From Zhongshania marina (lineage in GTDB: Bacteria > Pseudomonadota > Gammaproteobacteria > Pseudomonadales > Spongiibacteraceae), in the NCBI RefSeq assembly GCF_002915595.1, contig NZ_PQGG01000002.1, positions 62,001-126,000 of the forward strand: a stretch of DNA of 64,000 bases. Direction: 5' to 3'. The first letter of the stretch is position 1. Every line of letters starts with the position of its first letter. A program made the position numbers and the translations under genes. A model generated the notes under the pieces. The model had not been told where the DNA came from. It ran no database searches and saw nothing but the letters and a program-made list of their open reading frames with translations. Positions 54,752 to 63,376 of the stretch are shown here, one piece after another.

Positions 54752-55917
54752 CGCGCCAACTCTTCTGAAATAATTTTGTCCGCTTCCGCCTGCCCCTCTA
54801 ACAATGACCAGCGCGAAGTTTCTCGCAGCTCTGGCCGATGCAATGCACTGCCGAGGGGGCTACCACTGCGGTTTGAGGTATCGACTTTTACCGCTGCAGA
54901 TAAACCAATCTTTAAGGGGTAAGCTTGCAATTGCTCGGGATCTAAATCGATTCTAACTGGTAGGCGCTGCACTACTTTCACCCAATTACCCACAGCGTTT
55001 TGGGGCGGAAGCAAGGAAAATACCGCGCCTGTGCCGGCGCTAAAACCACTGATACGACCGGTATAAATATGCTCATCACCATAAATATCAGCTATTACTT
55101 CAACTGGCTGATTCACTCTTAGTGTCGCCAACTGACTCTCTTTGAAGTTCGCCTCAATCCACATTGTATTTTGCGGAATAATCTGCATCAGTGGCGTATT
55201 TGCAATCACACCCTGGCCAGGCTGGGCCGACATCATTACCACATCACCCGCAATAGGCGCGTAAATTCTAGTGCGCTGGTGCGCCAGCCACGCCTCAATG
55301 ACCTTTGCACGCGCGGCGAGAACCGCTGGCGAAGCTTTAATATCTTCATGCCCCGCATACACTTGACTCGACAATGACCTTAGTTTGGCAGCGCGATGCT
55401 CAGCCTCCGCCAATTCTAAATCGACCCGAGATTGGTCAATCTGCTCCTGGGTCACTGACTTACCTAGCAATGGCTCTCGGCGCGTTAAATTCAACTCAGC
55501 CAACTTGCGACGCAACTTACTAATTTCGACCTGAACCTGATCGTAACTGGCATTGAAATTCTGCTGCTTGCTATTGCGCACCGCCTCTCGCAGCGCTGAC
55601 TCAGCTAAGGCCAAAGCAATTTCAGTATCAGCATCGTCTAGACTCAGCAATAACTGTCCCGCCTCCACGCGCTGCATTTCTAAAATATTTAGCGAGGCGA
55701 TTCTGCCGTGAATTTCAGAGGTAATTGCAACATGATAGCCTTCAACATATGCGTTTTTTGTCGATTCCGAAAGACTACCCACCTTAGTCCACCATATTGA
55801 CCAAGCCAAATAGATGACAATTAATAACGCGGCGAAAACGCCGATAGACAACATTTGCTTGTAACGATCAGACAAACCATTTTTTTCCACAGCGTGGTTA
55901 TTTTTATCTAAATTCAC
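54748..55917 (-). CDS. HlyD/EmrA-family membrane-fusion adaptor
   Basis: 389 residues. One N-terminal membrane anchor (about 22-44, MLSIGVFAALLIVIYLAWSIWW), a split lipoyl-like domain (GRIASLNILEMQRVEAGQLLLSLDDADTEIALALAES ... YAPIAGDVVMMSAQPGQGVIANTPLMQIIPQ) around a coiled-coil hairpin (about 95-205), and a beta-barrel domain with MWIEANFKESQLATLRVNQPVEVIADIYGD. Bridges the EmrB-like pump to an outer-membrane channel. Overlap of four bases with the pump gene and 25 bp after the alpha/beta hydrolase gene. Confidence 0.92.
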   Translation of the reverse strand: MNLDKNNHAVEKNGLSDRYKQMLSIGVFAALLIVIYLAWSIWWTKVGSLSESTKNAYVEGYHVAITSEIHGRIASLNILEMQRVEAGQLLLSLDDADTEIALALAESALREAVRNSKQQNFNASYDQVQVEISKLRRKLAELNLTRREPLLGKSVTQEQIDQSRVDLELAEAEHRAAKLRSLSSQVYAGHEDIKASPAVLAARAKVIEAWLAHQRTRIYAPIAGDVVMMSAQPGQGVIANTPLMQIIPQNTMWIEANFKESQLATLRVNQPVEVIADIYGDEHIYTGRISGFSAGTGAVFSLLPPQNAVGNWVKVVQRLPVRIDLDPEQLQAYPLKIGLSAAVKVDTSNRSGSPLGSALHRPELRETSRWSLLEGQAEADKIISEELAR

Positions 55918-55942
55918 ACCTAGCCATCCTATGCAAACTAAT

Positions 55943-56764
55943 TCAATCTAAAATTAAACCGCGGACACATTCCGCAAGACGTTCAGGGCACTCCAACATC
56001 AGGTGATGATGGGCATCTTCAAAAACAATCAACGAGCGACAGCGCGATAACTGGGCAGTGGCTTGCGCGCGCTCAAGACTCACCACGCCACCCAAGCCAG
56101 CCAAAATAAAATCGCAAGGAATTGACAAATCCCTGAGTAATTCTTCATCGTCATCACTTGGATCTAATAGCGGCAATTTAGGATCGTAGGCCCACGACCA
56201 CCCACCTTCAACCTCGCAAAGCGATGCCGCCGCCAGCGCTGTGCGCCGACGCTCAGGAATAGGCTGACGCGGGGAAGTCCGAAAACGTAAGATTGCCTCA
56301 TCTTTATTAACATAAACTCGCGTATTACCAATAGCAGCGCCAGCTGGAATATCGTAATCAGGGCCAACCATAAAAAAACTGTCAACTAAAACAAGCTGTC
56401 GAATACGCTCGGGGTATTCGCGGCATAAGCCAACTGTTTGATGACCACCCCAGCTATGGGCCACAGCAACATCTACCACTAAATCGAGCGCCTGTATAAC
56501 CGCAATTAAATCGCGGGTCCCCTGACGCTGGTCGTAGCTATCTCGCCACGTACTCTGCCCCATTCCAGAAAACTCAGGCACAATAATACGATAATTCCCT
56601 GCAAACGCAGTCACGACTTCGTCCCACCAATGGGCATTAGCTCGATAGCCGTGCACAAATAACATAACGGGGCTATTCGGCTGCGCAGCTAACTCAAACA
56701 CATTCAAAACTGCTCCGTCAGCGGGGATGCTATGTTTCACCATCTTACTGTCGATCACACGCAT
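55943..56764 (-). CDS. Alpha/beta hydrolase, catalytic acid not at the usual place
   Basis: 273 residues, MhpC-like fold. Oxyanion region LFVHGYRANAHWWDEV, nucleophile Ser in VAHSWGGHQTVG, and His in FEDAHHHLMLECPE. The strand that normally ends in the acid Asp reads DFILAGLGGVVSLERA, with Gly where Asp is expected, so the triad may use another acid (for example after strand 6) or the enzyme is altered. Start at 56764 has AAGGA only two bases upstream; an in-frame ATG at 56743 is possible. Third gene of the minus-strand thiolase operon; likely hydrolyses an ester, lactone or C-C bond in the pathway. Confidence 0.85.
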   Translation of the reverse strand: MRVIDSKMVKHSIPADGAVLNVFELAAQPNSPVMLFVHGYRANAHWWDEVVTAFAGNYRIIVPEFSGMGQSTWRDSYDQRQGTRDLIAVIQALDLVVDVAVAHSWGGHQTVGLCREYPERIRQLVLVDSFFMVGPDYDIPAGAAIGNTRVYVNKDEAILRFRTSPRQPIPERRRTALAAASLCEVEGGWSWAYDPKLPLLDPSDDDEELLRDLSIPCDFILAGLGGVVSLERAQATAQLSRCRSLIVFEDAHHHLMLECPERLAECVRGLILD

Positions 56765-56849
56765 AATCCTTTACCGCGACCCTACTCACAAAACAAACAG
56801 TTGTGCTTGGTTCACCAGAAGATCACTACTATCAAACACCTTTAACGCA

Positions 56850-57641
56850 TTAAAGACCGCGAAACACAGGCTTACGCCGTTCAAAAAATGCCTCAAGTGC
56901 CTCACTAAAATTCTCACCTGCGGCGGTAGTGGCAAACGCCTCAGCCTCTGCATTTAACTGCTGTGAGAGATTATTATCATGACTTTGACGCATTAATTTT
57001 TTTATATTTGTCATCGCAGCAGGCGAACTAGCGACGATCCGCTCAGCGAGTTTTCTCGCCTCAACGTCGTGCTCTTGCTTATCGGCGAGTCTATTAATCA
57101 AACCTAAATCCGACGCCTGTTCAGCACTTAGATCGTCAGACAGCAAGGCAATCTCCAAAGCCCGACGAACACCAACTAAACGGGGCAGCGACCACGAACC
57201 GGAACAATCAGGGCTATTGCCAACTTTCGCGTAAGCCATATTAAAGACGGTACCCTGCTCCGCCACTGCAAGGTCTGCAGCCATAGCCAAGCTCATACCA
57301 GCACCCGCTACCGCACCATGCAAACAGGCAATCACTATTTGCGGCAGACTGGCCATCAAACTCACCGCTTCATGAATAGGCTCAATTAACGCGACGGCTG
57401 CGGCGTGCTTATCGCTCGCTTCTCTAAAATAATTTAGATCGCCACCGGCCATAAACACTCGGCCTTCGCCACGCAGAATAACAGCGCGAACCTCCGTGTT
57501 TTGAGCCAACTCTGCAAAAATATCCCGCAGTGCAATCGCCATTTCAACATTGATGGCATTCAGCGCTTTAGGTCGATTAAGGCGAACCTCAGCAATTGCG
57601 CCGTTAATTGTCAGTAGCGCCGGTGCGAATTCATCACTCAT
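56850..57641 (-). CDS. Enoyl-CoA hydratase/isomerase (PaaG-like crotonase)
   Basis: 263 residues. Crotonase blocks RPKALNAINVEMAIAL, RVFMAGGDLNYFRE (oxyanion hole), HGAVAGAGMSLAMAADLAVA and MAYAKVGNSPDCSGSWSLPRLVG. The second catalytic Glu of classical hydratases is replaced and an Asp (SPDCSG) is present, as in PaaG and Delta3,Delta2-enoyl-CoA isomerases, so isomerisation or ring-opening is as likely as hydration. 12 bp after the thiolase gene on the same strand, hence cotranscribed. Confidence 0.9.
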   Translation of the reverse strand: MSDEFAPALLTINGAIAEVRLNRPKALNAINVEMAIALRDIFAELAQNTEVRAVILRGEGRVFMAGGDLNYFREASDKHAAAVALIEPIHEAVSLMASLPQIVIACLHGAVAGAGMSLAMAADLAVAEQGTVFNMAYAKVGNSPDCSGSWSLPRLVGVRRALEIALLSDDLSAEQASDLGLINRLADKQEHDVEARKLAERIVASSPAAMTNIKKLMRQSHDNNLSQQLNAEAEAFATTAAGENFSEALEAFFERRKPVFRGL

Positions 57642-57653
57642 TGTTAATCAACC

Positions 57654-58841
57654 TCAGGCAAATACTTCAAACAAACCGGCAGCACCCATACCGCCGCCGA
57701 CACACATCGACACGACGACATACTTCACTCCGCGGCGACGACCTTCTATTAGCGCGTGACCAACCATACGCGCGCCACTCATGCCATAGGGGTGTCCCAT
57801 CGCAATAGCACCGCCATTGACATTGTATCGCGCTGGGTCAATGCCCAAGGCGTCTCGGCAGTACAGACATTGCACGGCAAAGGCTTCATTTAGTTCCCAC
57901 AGACCAATGTCATCAATACTCAGCCCGTGACGGGCAAGTAATTTCGGGATCGCGTAAATTGGCCCAATACCCATTTCCTCAGGTGCATTGCCCATAACGG
58001 CCATTCCCACATAGCGACCTAAGGGTGCCAAGCCGCGACGACTGGCCTCAGCCGCTTCCATTACCACACAGGCAGAGGCGCCGTCAGACAGCTGACTCGC
58101 GTTACCCGCCGTAACGCAGCCACCCTCAATAACCGCCTGCAAAGATTCTAATCCCGCCAAGGTAGTGCTTGGCCGGCAGCCCTCATCACGATCGACTGTC
58201 ACTTCACGATAGCTGACCTCACCACTGTCTTTGTCCTTGAAGGCTTGATTAACGGTGACAGGAATAATTTCCTGATCAAAGCGCCCTTCAGTCTGTGCGG
58301 CGGCCATCCGCATTTGCGACTCCAAAGCAAAAGCATCTTGCTGAGCACGACTGACCTGATATTTTTTAGCAACATATTCAGCAGTTTCCAGCATAGGCAT
58401 ATATGCATGCTCATGAAACGTGAGCACCGCAGGATCACGCTCTTCACGCGCCCATTTAAAATAAGGCGCATTCATGGCCGACACATTTTCTACTCCGCCA
58501 GCTACCACCACGTTCATGCCATCAACCATAACCTGCCGCGACGCAATGGCAATAGCCATCAAGCCCGACGAACACTGGCGATCAATCGTTTGCGAAGGCA
58601 CTGTTACCGGCAGGCCAGCAGCCAAGGTAGAGGCCCTCGCCACATTCAAGCCTTGGGTGCCTGCAGTAAGCACACACCCCATTATGAGGTCTTCGACTTC
58701 ATCGCCAAGCAAGCCCGCGCGTGTCACCGCAGCACGTATCGCCGCCGCGGCAATACTCGGTGATTTACTGTTATTAAATGCTCCTTTGTAAGCCTTGGTA
58801 ATCGGAGTTCGAGCTGTTGCCACTATCACCGCTTCACGCAC
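57654..58841 (-). CDS. Acetyl-CoA acyltransferase (thiolase)
   Basis: 395-residue classical thiolase. Nucleophile Cys in [14 protein letters not shown] (about 89), [15 protein letters not shown], His in [20 protein letters not shown], and the second Cys in [17 protein letters not shown]. The GHPYGMSG variant is typical of degradative 3-ketoacyl-CoA thiolases. First gene of a six-gene minus-strand operon (thiolase, crotonase, alpha/beta hydrolase, EmrA, EmrB, WS/DGAT). Copy 5 of the shared dyad lies 46 bp upstream of its start codon. Confidence 0.94.
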   Translation of the reverse strand: MREAVIVATARTPITKAYKGAFNNSKSPSIAAAAIRAAVTRAGLLGDEVEDLIMGCVLTAGTQGLNVARASTLAAGLPVTVPSQTIDRQCSSGLMAIAIASRQVMVDGMNVVVAGGVENVSAMNAPYFKWAREERDPAVLTFHEHAYMPMLETAEYVAKKYQVSRAQQDAFALESQMRMAAAQTEGRFDQEIIPVTVNQAFKDKDSGEVSYREVTVDRDEGCRPSTTLAGLESLQAVIEGGCVTAGNASQLSDGASACVVMEAAEASRRGLAPLGRYVGMAVMGNAPEEMGIGPIYAIPKLLARHGLSIDDIGLWELNEAFAVQCLYCRDALGIDPARYNVNGGAIAMGHPYGMSGARMVGHALIEGRRRGVKYVVVSMCVGGGMGAAGLFEVFA

Positions 58842-58886
58842 ACTGCCTCCATAGCATTGACTGTTTAGCTATATATGAATACCATA

Positions 58887-58905
58887 AACTAACACATAGT
58901 CATTT
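58887..58905 (-). promoter_or_regulatory. Shared dyad operator, copy 5
   Basis: AACTAACACATAGTCATTT; one change from the AACTGA half-site, right arm GTCATTT identical to copies 3 and 4. Upstream of the thiolase operon. Confidence 0.55.
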
Positions 58906-59007
58906 ATTTTAGCAATAAACCTTACAGCACAAGATCGAATTCAACTGTAATTTACAGCTTTTAATATTGCATAAACACCAATTATTATCTGGCTTACTAA
59001 ATCATAT

Positions 59008-59026
59008 AAGTGATATATCGTCTTTT
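59008..59026 (+). promoter_or_regulatory. Shared dyad operator, copy 6
   Basis: AAGTGATATATCGTCTTTT; core TGATATAT as in copy 1. 47 bp upstream of the alpha/beta hydrolase pair, so the 232-bp divergent region has one copy facing each operon. Confidence 0.5.
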
Positions 59027-59073
59027 TTAAAATTAGCGGTTGGATACTGAATAGCACGAGATCAGGAACAGCA

Positions 59074-59940
59074 ATGACCAATAGCGCGACCATCACACCC
59101 AAATCTCTAGAGCTGCTAGGGAAAAACCAAATCAAGCTTAAGGCCGACAGTTTTGGGGCAGATAGCGCACCCACAGTCCTTCTTTTGCACGGCGGCGGCC
59201 AAACTCGGCAGTCTTGGCAGGGCACTGCACAAATCCTTGCAACACAAGGATATCGCGCTATTAGCATAGACCTGCGCGGTCACGGCGAATCGGGTTGGGC
59301 GAGCGATGGCGATTACCAATTTGAGTCAATGCTCGAAGACATTGCCGCCTGCTGCGAACAAATCCCTGGCCCATCGGTCTTGGTTGGCGCCTCTATTGGC
59401 GGCGCATTATCGTTATTGCTGGCGGCACACCGCCCAGAATTATGTCGCGCACTGGTGCTAGTGGACGTCAGCCCAACCATAGAAATTGCCGGCGCCCAAG
59501 GCATTGTCGATTTTATGCGCGCCCACCCCGAGGGTTTTGCCAACCTTGACGATGCCGAAGCTAGTATTGCCAAGCACAACCCCAATCGCCAGCGACAAGC
59601 CAGCCAATCTGGCCTCAGCCGTGTGCTGCGTAAGCGCTCGGACGGTCGCTGGATTTGGCACTGGGATCCACAATTTGTAAACGATGACTGGCAAAACAAA
59701 GTCGCAGAACTCAGCACATTAATGAAATCGGCCTCCCCCAAAGTCAGCCAACCGTGCTTATTGATTCGCGGCCAGTTAAGCACCATTGTCAGCATGGCTA
59801 GCGTAGATGAGCTCAAGCGCGACATCCCCCACCTCAAATTTATAGACATCGCCGGTGCCGGCCACATGGTGGCGGGTGATCGCAACGACATGGCCAGCAA
59901 AGCATTACTGGCATTTCTTGAGGAGATAACAAACCAATGA
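59074..59940 (+). CDS. Alpha/beta hydrolase (peroxidase/esterase-like), acid residue replaced
   Basis: 288 residues. LLLHGGGQTRQSWQGTA, DLRGHGESGWASDGDYQFESMLEDI, nucleophile Ser in VGASIGGALSLLLA and His in GAGHMVAGDRND. The acid position in LLIRGQLSTIVSMAS carries Thr, where related enzymes usually have SD(I/V)VS with Asp. So triad completeness is doubtful. Related sequences are annotated as alpha/beta hydrolases of hydrocarbon and terpene pathways. Copy 6 of the dyad lies upstream; its stop overlaps the next hydrolase start by four bases. Confidence 0.87.
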   Translation: MTNSATITPKSLELLGKNQIKLKADSFGADSAPTVLLLHGGGQTRQSWQGTAQILATQGYRAISIDLRGHGESGWASDGDYQFESMLEDIAACCEQIPGPSVLVGASIGGALSLLLAAHRPELCRALVLVDVSPTIEIAGAQGIVDFMRAHPEGFANLDDAEASIAKHNPNRQRQASQSGLSRVLRKRSDGRWIWHWDPQFVNDDWQNKVAELSTLMKSASPKVSQPCLLIRGQLSTIVSMASVDELKRDIPHLKFIDIAGAGHMVAGDRNDMASKALLAFLEEITNQ

Positions 59941-60668
59941 TGGCAGATGCCATGGTTTTTATTCACGGCGGCCAGCACGATGCCCGCTGCTGGGATCCGA
60001 CACTACTCGCGCTTAGAGAGCGAAGCTCAACACCCCTGCTGGCGGTTAACCTGCCTGGGCGCAATGGGGAAGCTGGTGACTTAAGCACGCTAAGCATCGC
60101 TGAATGCGTTAACAGCATGCTCAAACAAATTCGAGAGGCAAAACTTCAGGGCAAGCTAATGCTAGTCGGCCACTCGATGGCAGGGATCAGTATGCCCGCG
60201 CTTGCGGCAGAGCTAAATGAAGCCAATCTACACAGCATGGTGTTTATTAGCTGCTGTATACCCAAAGAGGGACGCAGCGTCGTTGAATCTCTAGATCCCC
60301 CAATGGCACCCATAGCAAAATTCGCTGCCAAGTACCTGAAAACCTTGCCACCACTGCCAAAGGCCTTCGCCAGCTGGGTATTTGGAAATGGTATGACGAA
60401 CCAACAAAAGCGCTTTTTAGCGACCACCCTATGCCGAGAAACAACCCGCATCACCCGCGAGCAAGTAAGCCGAACCAACATGCCACACTGTCCGCGACAT
60501 TGGATATTGCTAGAGCGGGACCGCGCTATCAGCCCAAGTCGTCAGCGTGAATTCATCAACAATTTAGGGGGCGTCAGCAGCGTTGAGAGCGTGGACTGCT
60601 GTCACGACATCATGATTGCTAAACCAGAATTACTCGCCGACAGCTTATTGCGCATTAGCAATGCCTAG
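59937..60668 (+). CDS. Alpha/beta hydrolase (salicylate-esterase/hydroxynitrile-lyase-like)
   Basis: 243 residues. FIHGGQHDARCWDP, PGRNGEAGDLSTLSIAECVNSM, nucleophile Ser in LVGHSMAGISMPALA, Asp in LLERDRAISPSRQREF, and His in DCCHDIMIAKPELLA: an intact triad of the methylesterase/EstC group. ATGA overlap with the previous hydrolase gene, so translation is coupled. Pairing one hydrolase of doubtful triad with an intact one suggests distinct steps or a heteromeric pair. Confidence 0.87.
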   Translation: MMADAMVFIHGGQHDARCWDPTLLALRERSSTPLLAVNLPGRNGEAGDLSTLSIAECVNSMLKQIREAKLQGKLMLVGHSMAGISMPALAAELNEANLHSMVFISCCIPKEGRSVVESLDPPMAPIAKFAAKYLKTLPPLPKAFASWVFGNGMTNQQKRFLATTLCRETTRITREQVSRTNMPHCPRHWILLERDRAISPSRQREFINNLGGVSSVESVDCCHDIMIAKPELLADSLLRISNA

Positions 60669-60777
60669 AAAATTCAATAACCAACACATAATCAGTCAAA
60701 ATATAGCACCCAAATATCAGCACTATTAAGCCAACTACTTTAATATATAAGAATAAATAATAAATTATTAGTTTTAA

Positions 60778-60796
60778 AACTTACACAGTATAAGTT
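60778..60796 (+). promoter_or_regulatory. Weak seventh copy of the dyad
   Basis: AACTTACACAGTATAAGTT, symmetric AACTTA-N7-TAAGTT, same 19-bp span as the other copies but changed cores. 81 bp before the hot-dog protein gene. Confidence 0.35.
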
Positions 60797-60877
60797 ATTA
60801 TCACAATCATACTAACAGTTCTGCGCAGCGATATTCCACCGTGGATCATCCCGCGCTTCCAATCGAGACATAACACT

Positions 60878-61768
60878 ATGAGCTCAGCAGATAAACAGAG
60901 CACAGCACAGCAACTCAATTACGAGGCCGTCATGAACTGGCCCTTCGAGTCGCTAACTGAGACATATGACAAAGATGACTGCATTGCCTATGCATTAGGT
61001 ATTGCCGCTGGCACCACCGCTGGCATTGAAAATGAAGAGCATACCTACATTAGCGACCACCAACCCAAAGCCTTACCGATGATGGCGATTGTGCTAAACG
61101 AAGGCAGTATGTGGACCATGGACCCCAAGACTGGCATCGATTGGCGCAAAACTCTGCACGCCGAAGAGTCCATCACCATCCACAAACCAATTACCAATGC
61201 CGCCACTCTTACCGCCAATTACCACGTCGAGGAAGTATATGATCGCGGCATTGGCAAGGGCGCTTTTATGTATGAACAAAGGGTGCTCAGCGACAAAGAC
61301 GACAGCCCTGTTGCCACCGTACGTATTGGTACATTCTTAACAGCTAACGGCGGCTTCGGCGGTAGTGCCACCCACACTCCTGCACCGGTTAAAGTCCCTG
61401 CAGAGCGCAAGCCAGACCAACAATTAGACCTATTAACCCCTAGCCGCGACAACACCCGCTACCACCTCGGCGAGCAATTTGTGGGCGCACTTAAAAATGT
61501 TCCAGGCGCGGAAGGAAAACCACCACTACGTGGCGTTTGCGCGTTTGGTGTCGCCGGTCGTGCACTGCTGCATATGGCCTGCGCAGATCAGGCAGAGCGC
61601 CTTAAACACATGGGACTGCGCTACAAGGCACCGATATTTGCAGAAGAAACGCTACGCACCGAAATTTGGTATGACGAATCGCCTGGCAAAGCCTACTTCC
61701 GGGTTATATGCATAGAGCGCGACACCGTCGTAATGGACAACGGCATATTGGAATTTGAGGTGATCTAA
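60878..61768 (+). CDS. MaoC/hydratase-2-like double hot-dog protein lacking the catalytic motif
   Basis: 296 residues laid out as the two hot-dog halves of hydratase 2 (MFE-2 C-terminal type): first half with MMAIVLNEGSMW and LHAEESITIHKPI, second half with LRGVCAFGVAGRALLHMA and the C-terminal YKAPIFAEETLRTEIWYD...YFRVICIERDTVVMDNGILEFEV. The second half should carry a (Y)RLSGDxNPLHxDP motif with catalytic Asp and His; the equivalent stretch reads YHLGEQFVGALKNVPG and a few residues are lost. The related gene at the right edge keeps the motif. So this one is probably not a hydratase, but a binding partner or a heteromer subunit. Alone on its transcript after 209 bp of AT-rich DNA. Confidence 0.85.
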   Translation: MSSADKQSTAQQLNYEAVMNWPFESLTETYDKDDCIAYALGIAAGTTAGIENEEHTYISDHQPKALPMMAIVLNEGSMWTMDPKTGIDWRKTLHAEESITIHKPITNAATLTANYHVEEVYDRGIGKGAFMYEQRVLSDKDDSPVATVRIGTFLTANGGFGGSATHTPAPVKVPAERKPDQQLDLLTPSRDNTRYHLGEQFVGALKNVPGAEGKPPLRGVCAFGVAGRALLHMACADQAERLKHMGLRYKAPIFAEETLRTEIWYDESPGKAYFRVICIERDTVVMDNGILEFEVI

Positions 61769-62044
61769 CGATTCCTTGGTTATGCTGCAAGCGAGGCCAG
61801 CCCAGTCACTGGGCACAAGCTGCAATTCTTAGCCCCCGTAAGCTGGGTCTCCATGAGAACGCCCCAATGCTTCATAGCGAACTCAACTGTGCGGAAACGG
61901 CGCCCCCGATGTAAGTTTTACTTTTGCAAGCTAAAACCTAATTACGCACTATCCTAAACGCCACTTACACCTTCTCTTGAGATTGGCGAGCCCCACCCAC
62001 TGGAAAAAATATCCTCCAGCTCTACCAAGAAGTGCTAACAAGAC

Positions 62045-63268
62045 CTAATTGCGCGCGCCTTGCAACAGCCCCTGCAAATTCTCGCTCATCACCTTCTTCA
62101 CGTCCGACTTTGGCAATACTGCAAACTCGCGGACATAATCCAAGGGATGCGCCAAACCCTCGGGATGAGGAAAATCACTGCCAAATAATATCCGCTCTAC
62201 AGGAATTAATTCGGCCAACTCACGAATATTATCTTCGTAAAAGGGCACAACAAAAACATGCTTGTGGAATTGCGCCACCGGGTGCTCCTTAAAGCTATTG
62301 GGCATTTGTCCGTAAACCATCTCCAGACGCTTCAACAGCGCAGGCAGCCAGTGGGCACCATTTTCAACAGACGCTACCCGCACATTTGGGAAACGCTCAA
62401 ACACACCATGGCAAATTAAGGCCGACAAGGTGTCACTAATAGCCCTGCCCAACGCATCCAAGCAAGCCTTAAACGGCGTGGGCTCAAAAGGAATCCACTC
62501 CTTGCCGCCACCTTCCCAGCGGCGGCTCATATCGTCGTAGCCGGAGTCTGAGGCGTGCAGGCATACAAAAATGCCGGCGTCATTAACCCTAGCCCAAAAG
62601 GGATCAAACTCCCGATCACCGGGCGAACGGCCACCTAAAGGCCCCGGCACGGGTGCCGGGCGAATACCGACCACCCGCGCTCCGCGCAGCAGTGCGAGAT
62701 CTAACTCTTTTACAGCAAGATCGACGTCCGACAGATTGATCATGGCGACGGGGTATAAACGCTCACTGCGGGCAAAACCCCACTCGTCTTCTACCCAGCT
62801 GTTTAGCGAGGAAAACAGCGCGGCAATGGATTCTGGCTTATGGCCTAGGCGCGCCTCAACAACCGACGCAAGAGTTGGAAACACCATTGAGGCGTGAATA
62901 CCCTGCTGATCTAACTCTGCTAATTTACCCTTCCCTGTGCGCCATAACTCTGGCGGCGCCAACGGTTTACCACTGAGCTCACGCATACTTAGGCCATCAT
63001 GATTTTGACCGCGATACCACTTCTCGTGCGCACCAGGAGCAGCCACTACTGCAAAATCAGGATTGGGAATATAGTCAGTAATCACCCCGGCAATCGCCAA
63101 TTTTTTGCGGCCATTAATGTCAATAAACTGAAAATCTTTAGCAAACTTTTTCGGTAGGTGGCGCAAAAATGCTTCTTCACTTTCGTATAAGTGACTGTCG
63201 GCATCCCACACTGGAAAGTCGAGATTATCAGTGGTAATACTGACCGCCTGTTTGCTGTTATTGTTCAT
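62045..63268 (-). CDS. Amidohydrolase-2 (ACMSD-like) family protein
   Basis: 407 residues, same superfamily as the protein at 40073 but clearly divergent. Metal ligands: Asp24-x-His26 in WDADSHLYE, His238 in VCLHASDSG, and Asp365 in LFGSDFPHPEG. Further blocks HASMVFPTLASVVEARL and VASVENGAHWLPALLKRLEMVYG are typical of the group found in actinobacterial and marine lipid-degrading clusters. Likely a Zn-dependent decarboxylase or hydrolase; substrate unknown. It is downstream of the truncated MaoC gene on the same strand (108-bp gap) and converges with the degenerate hot-dog gene. Confidence 0.87.
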   Translation of the reverse strand: MNNNSKQAVSITTDNLDFPVWDADSHLYESEEAFLRHLPKKFAKDFQFIDINGRKKLAIAGVITDYIPNPDFAVVAAPGAHEKWYRGQNHDGLSMRELSGKPLAPPELWRTGKGKLAELDQQGIHASMVFPTLASVVEARLGHKPESIAALFSSLNSWVEDEWGFARSERLYPVAMINLSDVDLAVKELDLALLRGARVVGIRPAPVPGPLGGRSPGDREFDPFWARVNDAGIFVCLHASDSGYDDMSRRWEGGGKEWIPFEPTPFKACLDALGRAISDTLSALICHGVFERFPNVRVASVENGAHWLPALLKRLEMVYGQMPNSFKEHPVAQFHKHVFVVPFYEDNIRELAELIPVERILFGSDFPHPEGLAHPLDYVREFAVLPKSDVKKVMSENLQGLLQGARN

Positions 63269-63376
63269 ACCAAACTCGCTTTCGTTTTATTTTCAAAGCA
63301 AAAAATTCAGTCCTTAAGTCGGCTCGATGCTCGGTCTGCTTAAGGCTAATAGCGCACATTAAAATCGAAAAGATAT

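Noticed and set aside
56850-57641. The crotonase as the missing LiuC
   Set aside because: It is 24 kb away in another operon, reads MAYAKVGNSPDCSG like PaaG-type isomerases, and lacks methylglutaconyl-hydratase character.
58245-58763. 172-codon open frame on the plus strand
   Set aside because: Antisense to the thiolase gene; no recognisable domain.
61800-61814. GCCCAGT-C-ACTGGGC inverted repeat in the 276-bp gap between convergent genes
   Set aside because: Only five to seven base pairs with a tiny loop and no U-tract; too weak for a terminator call.
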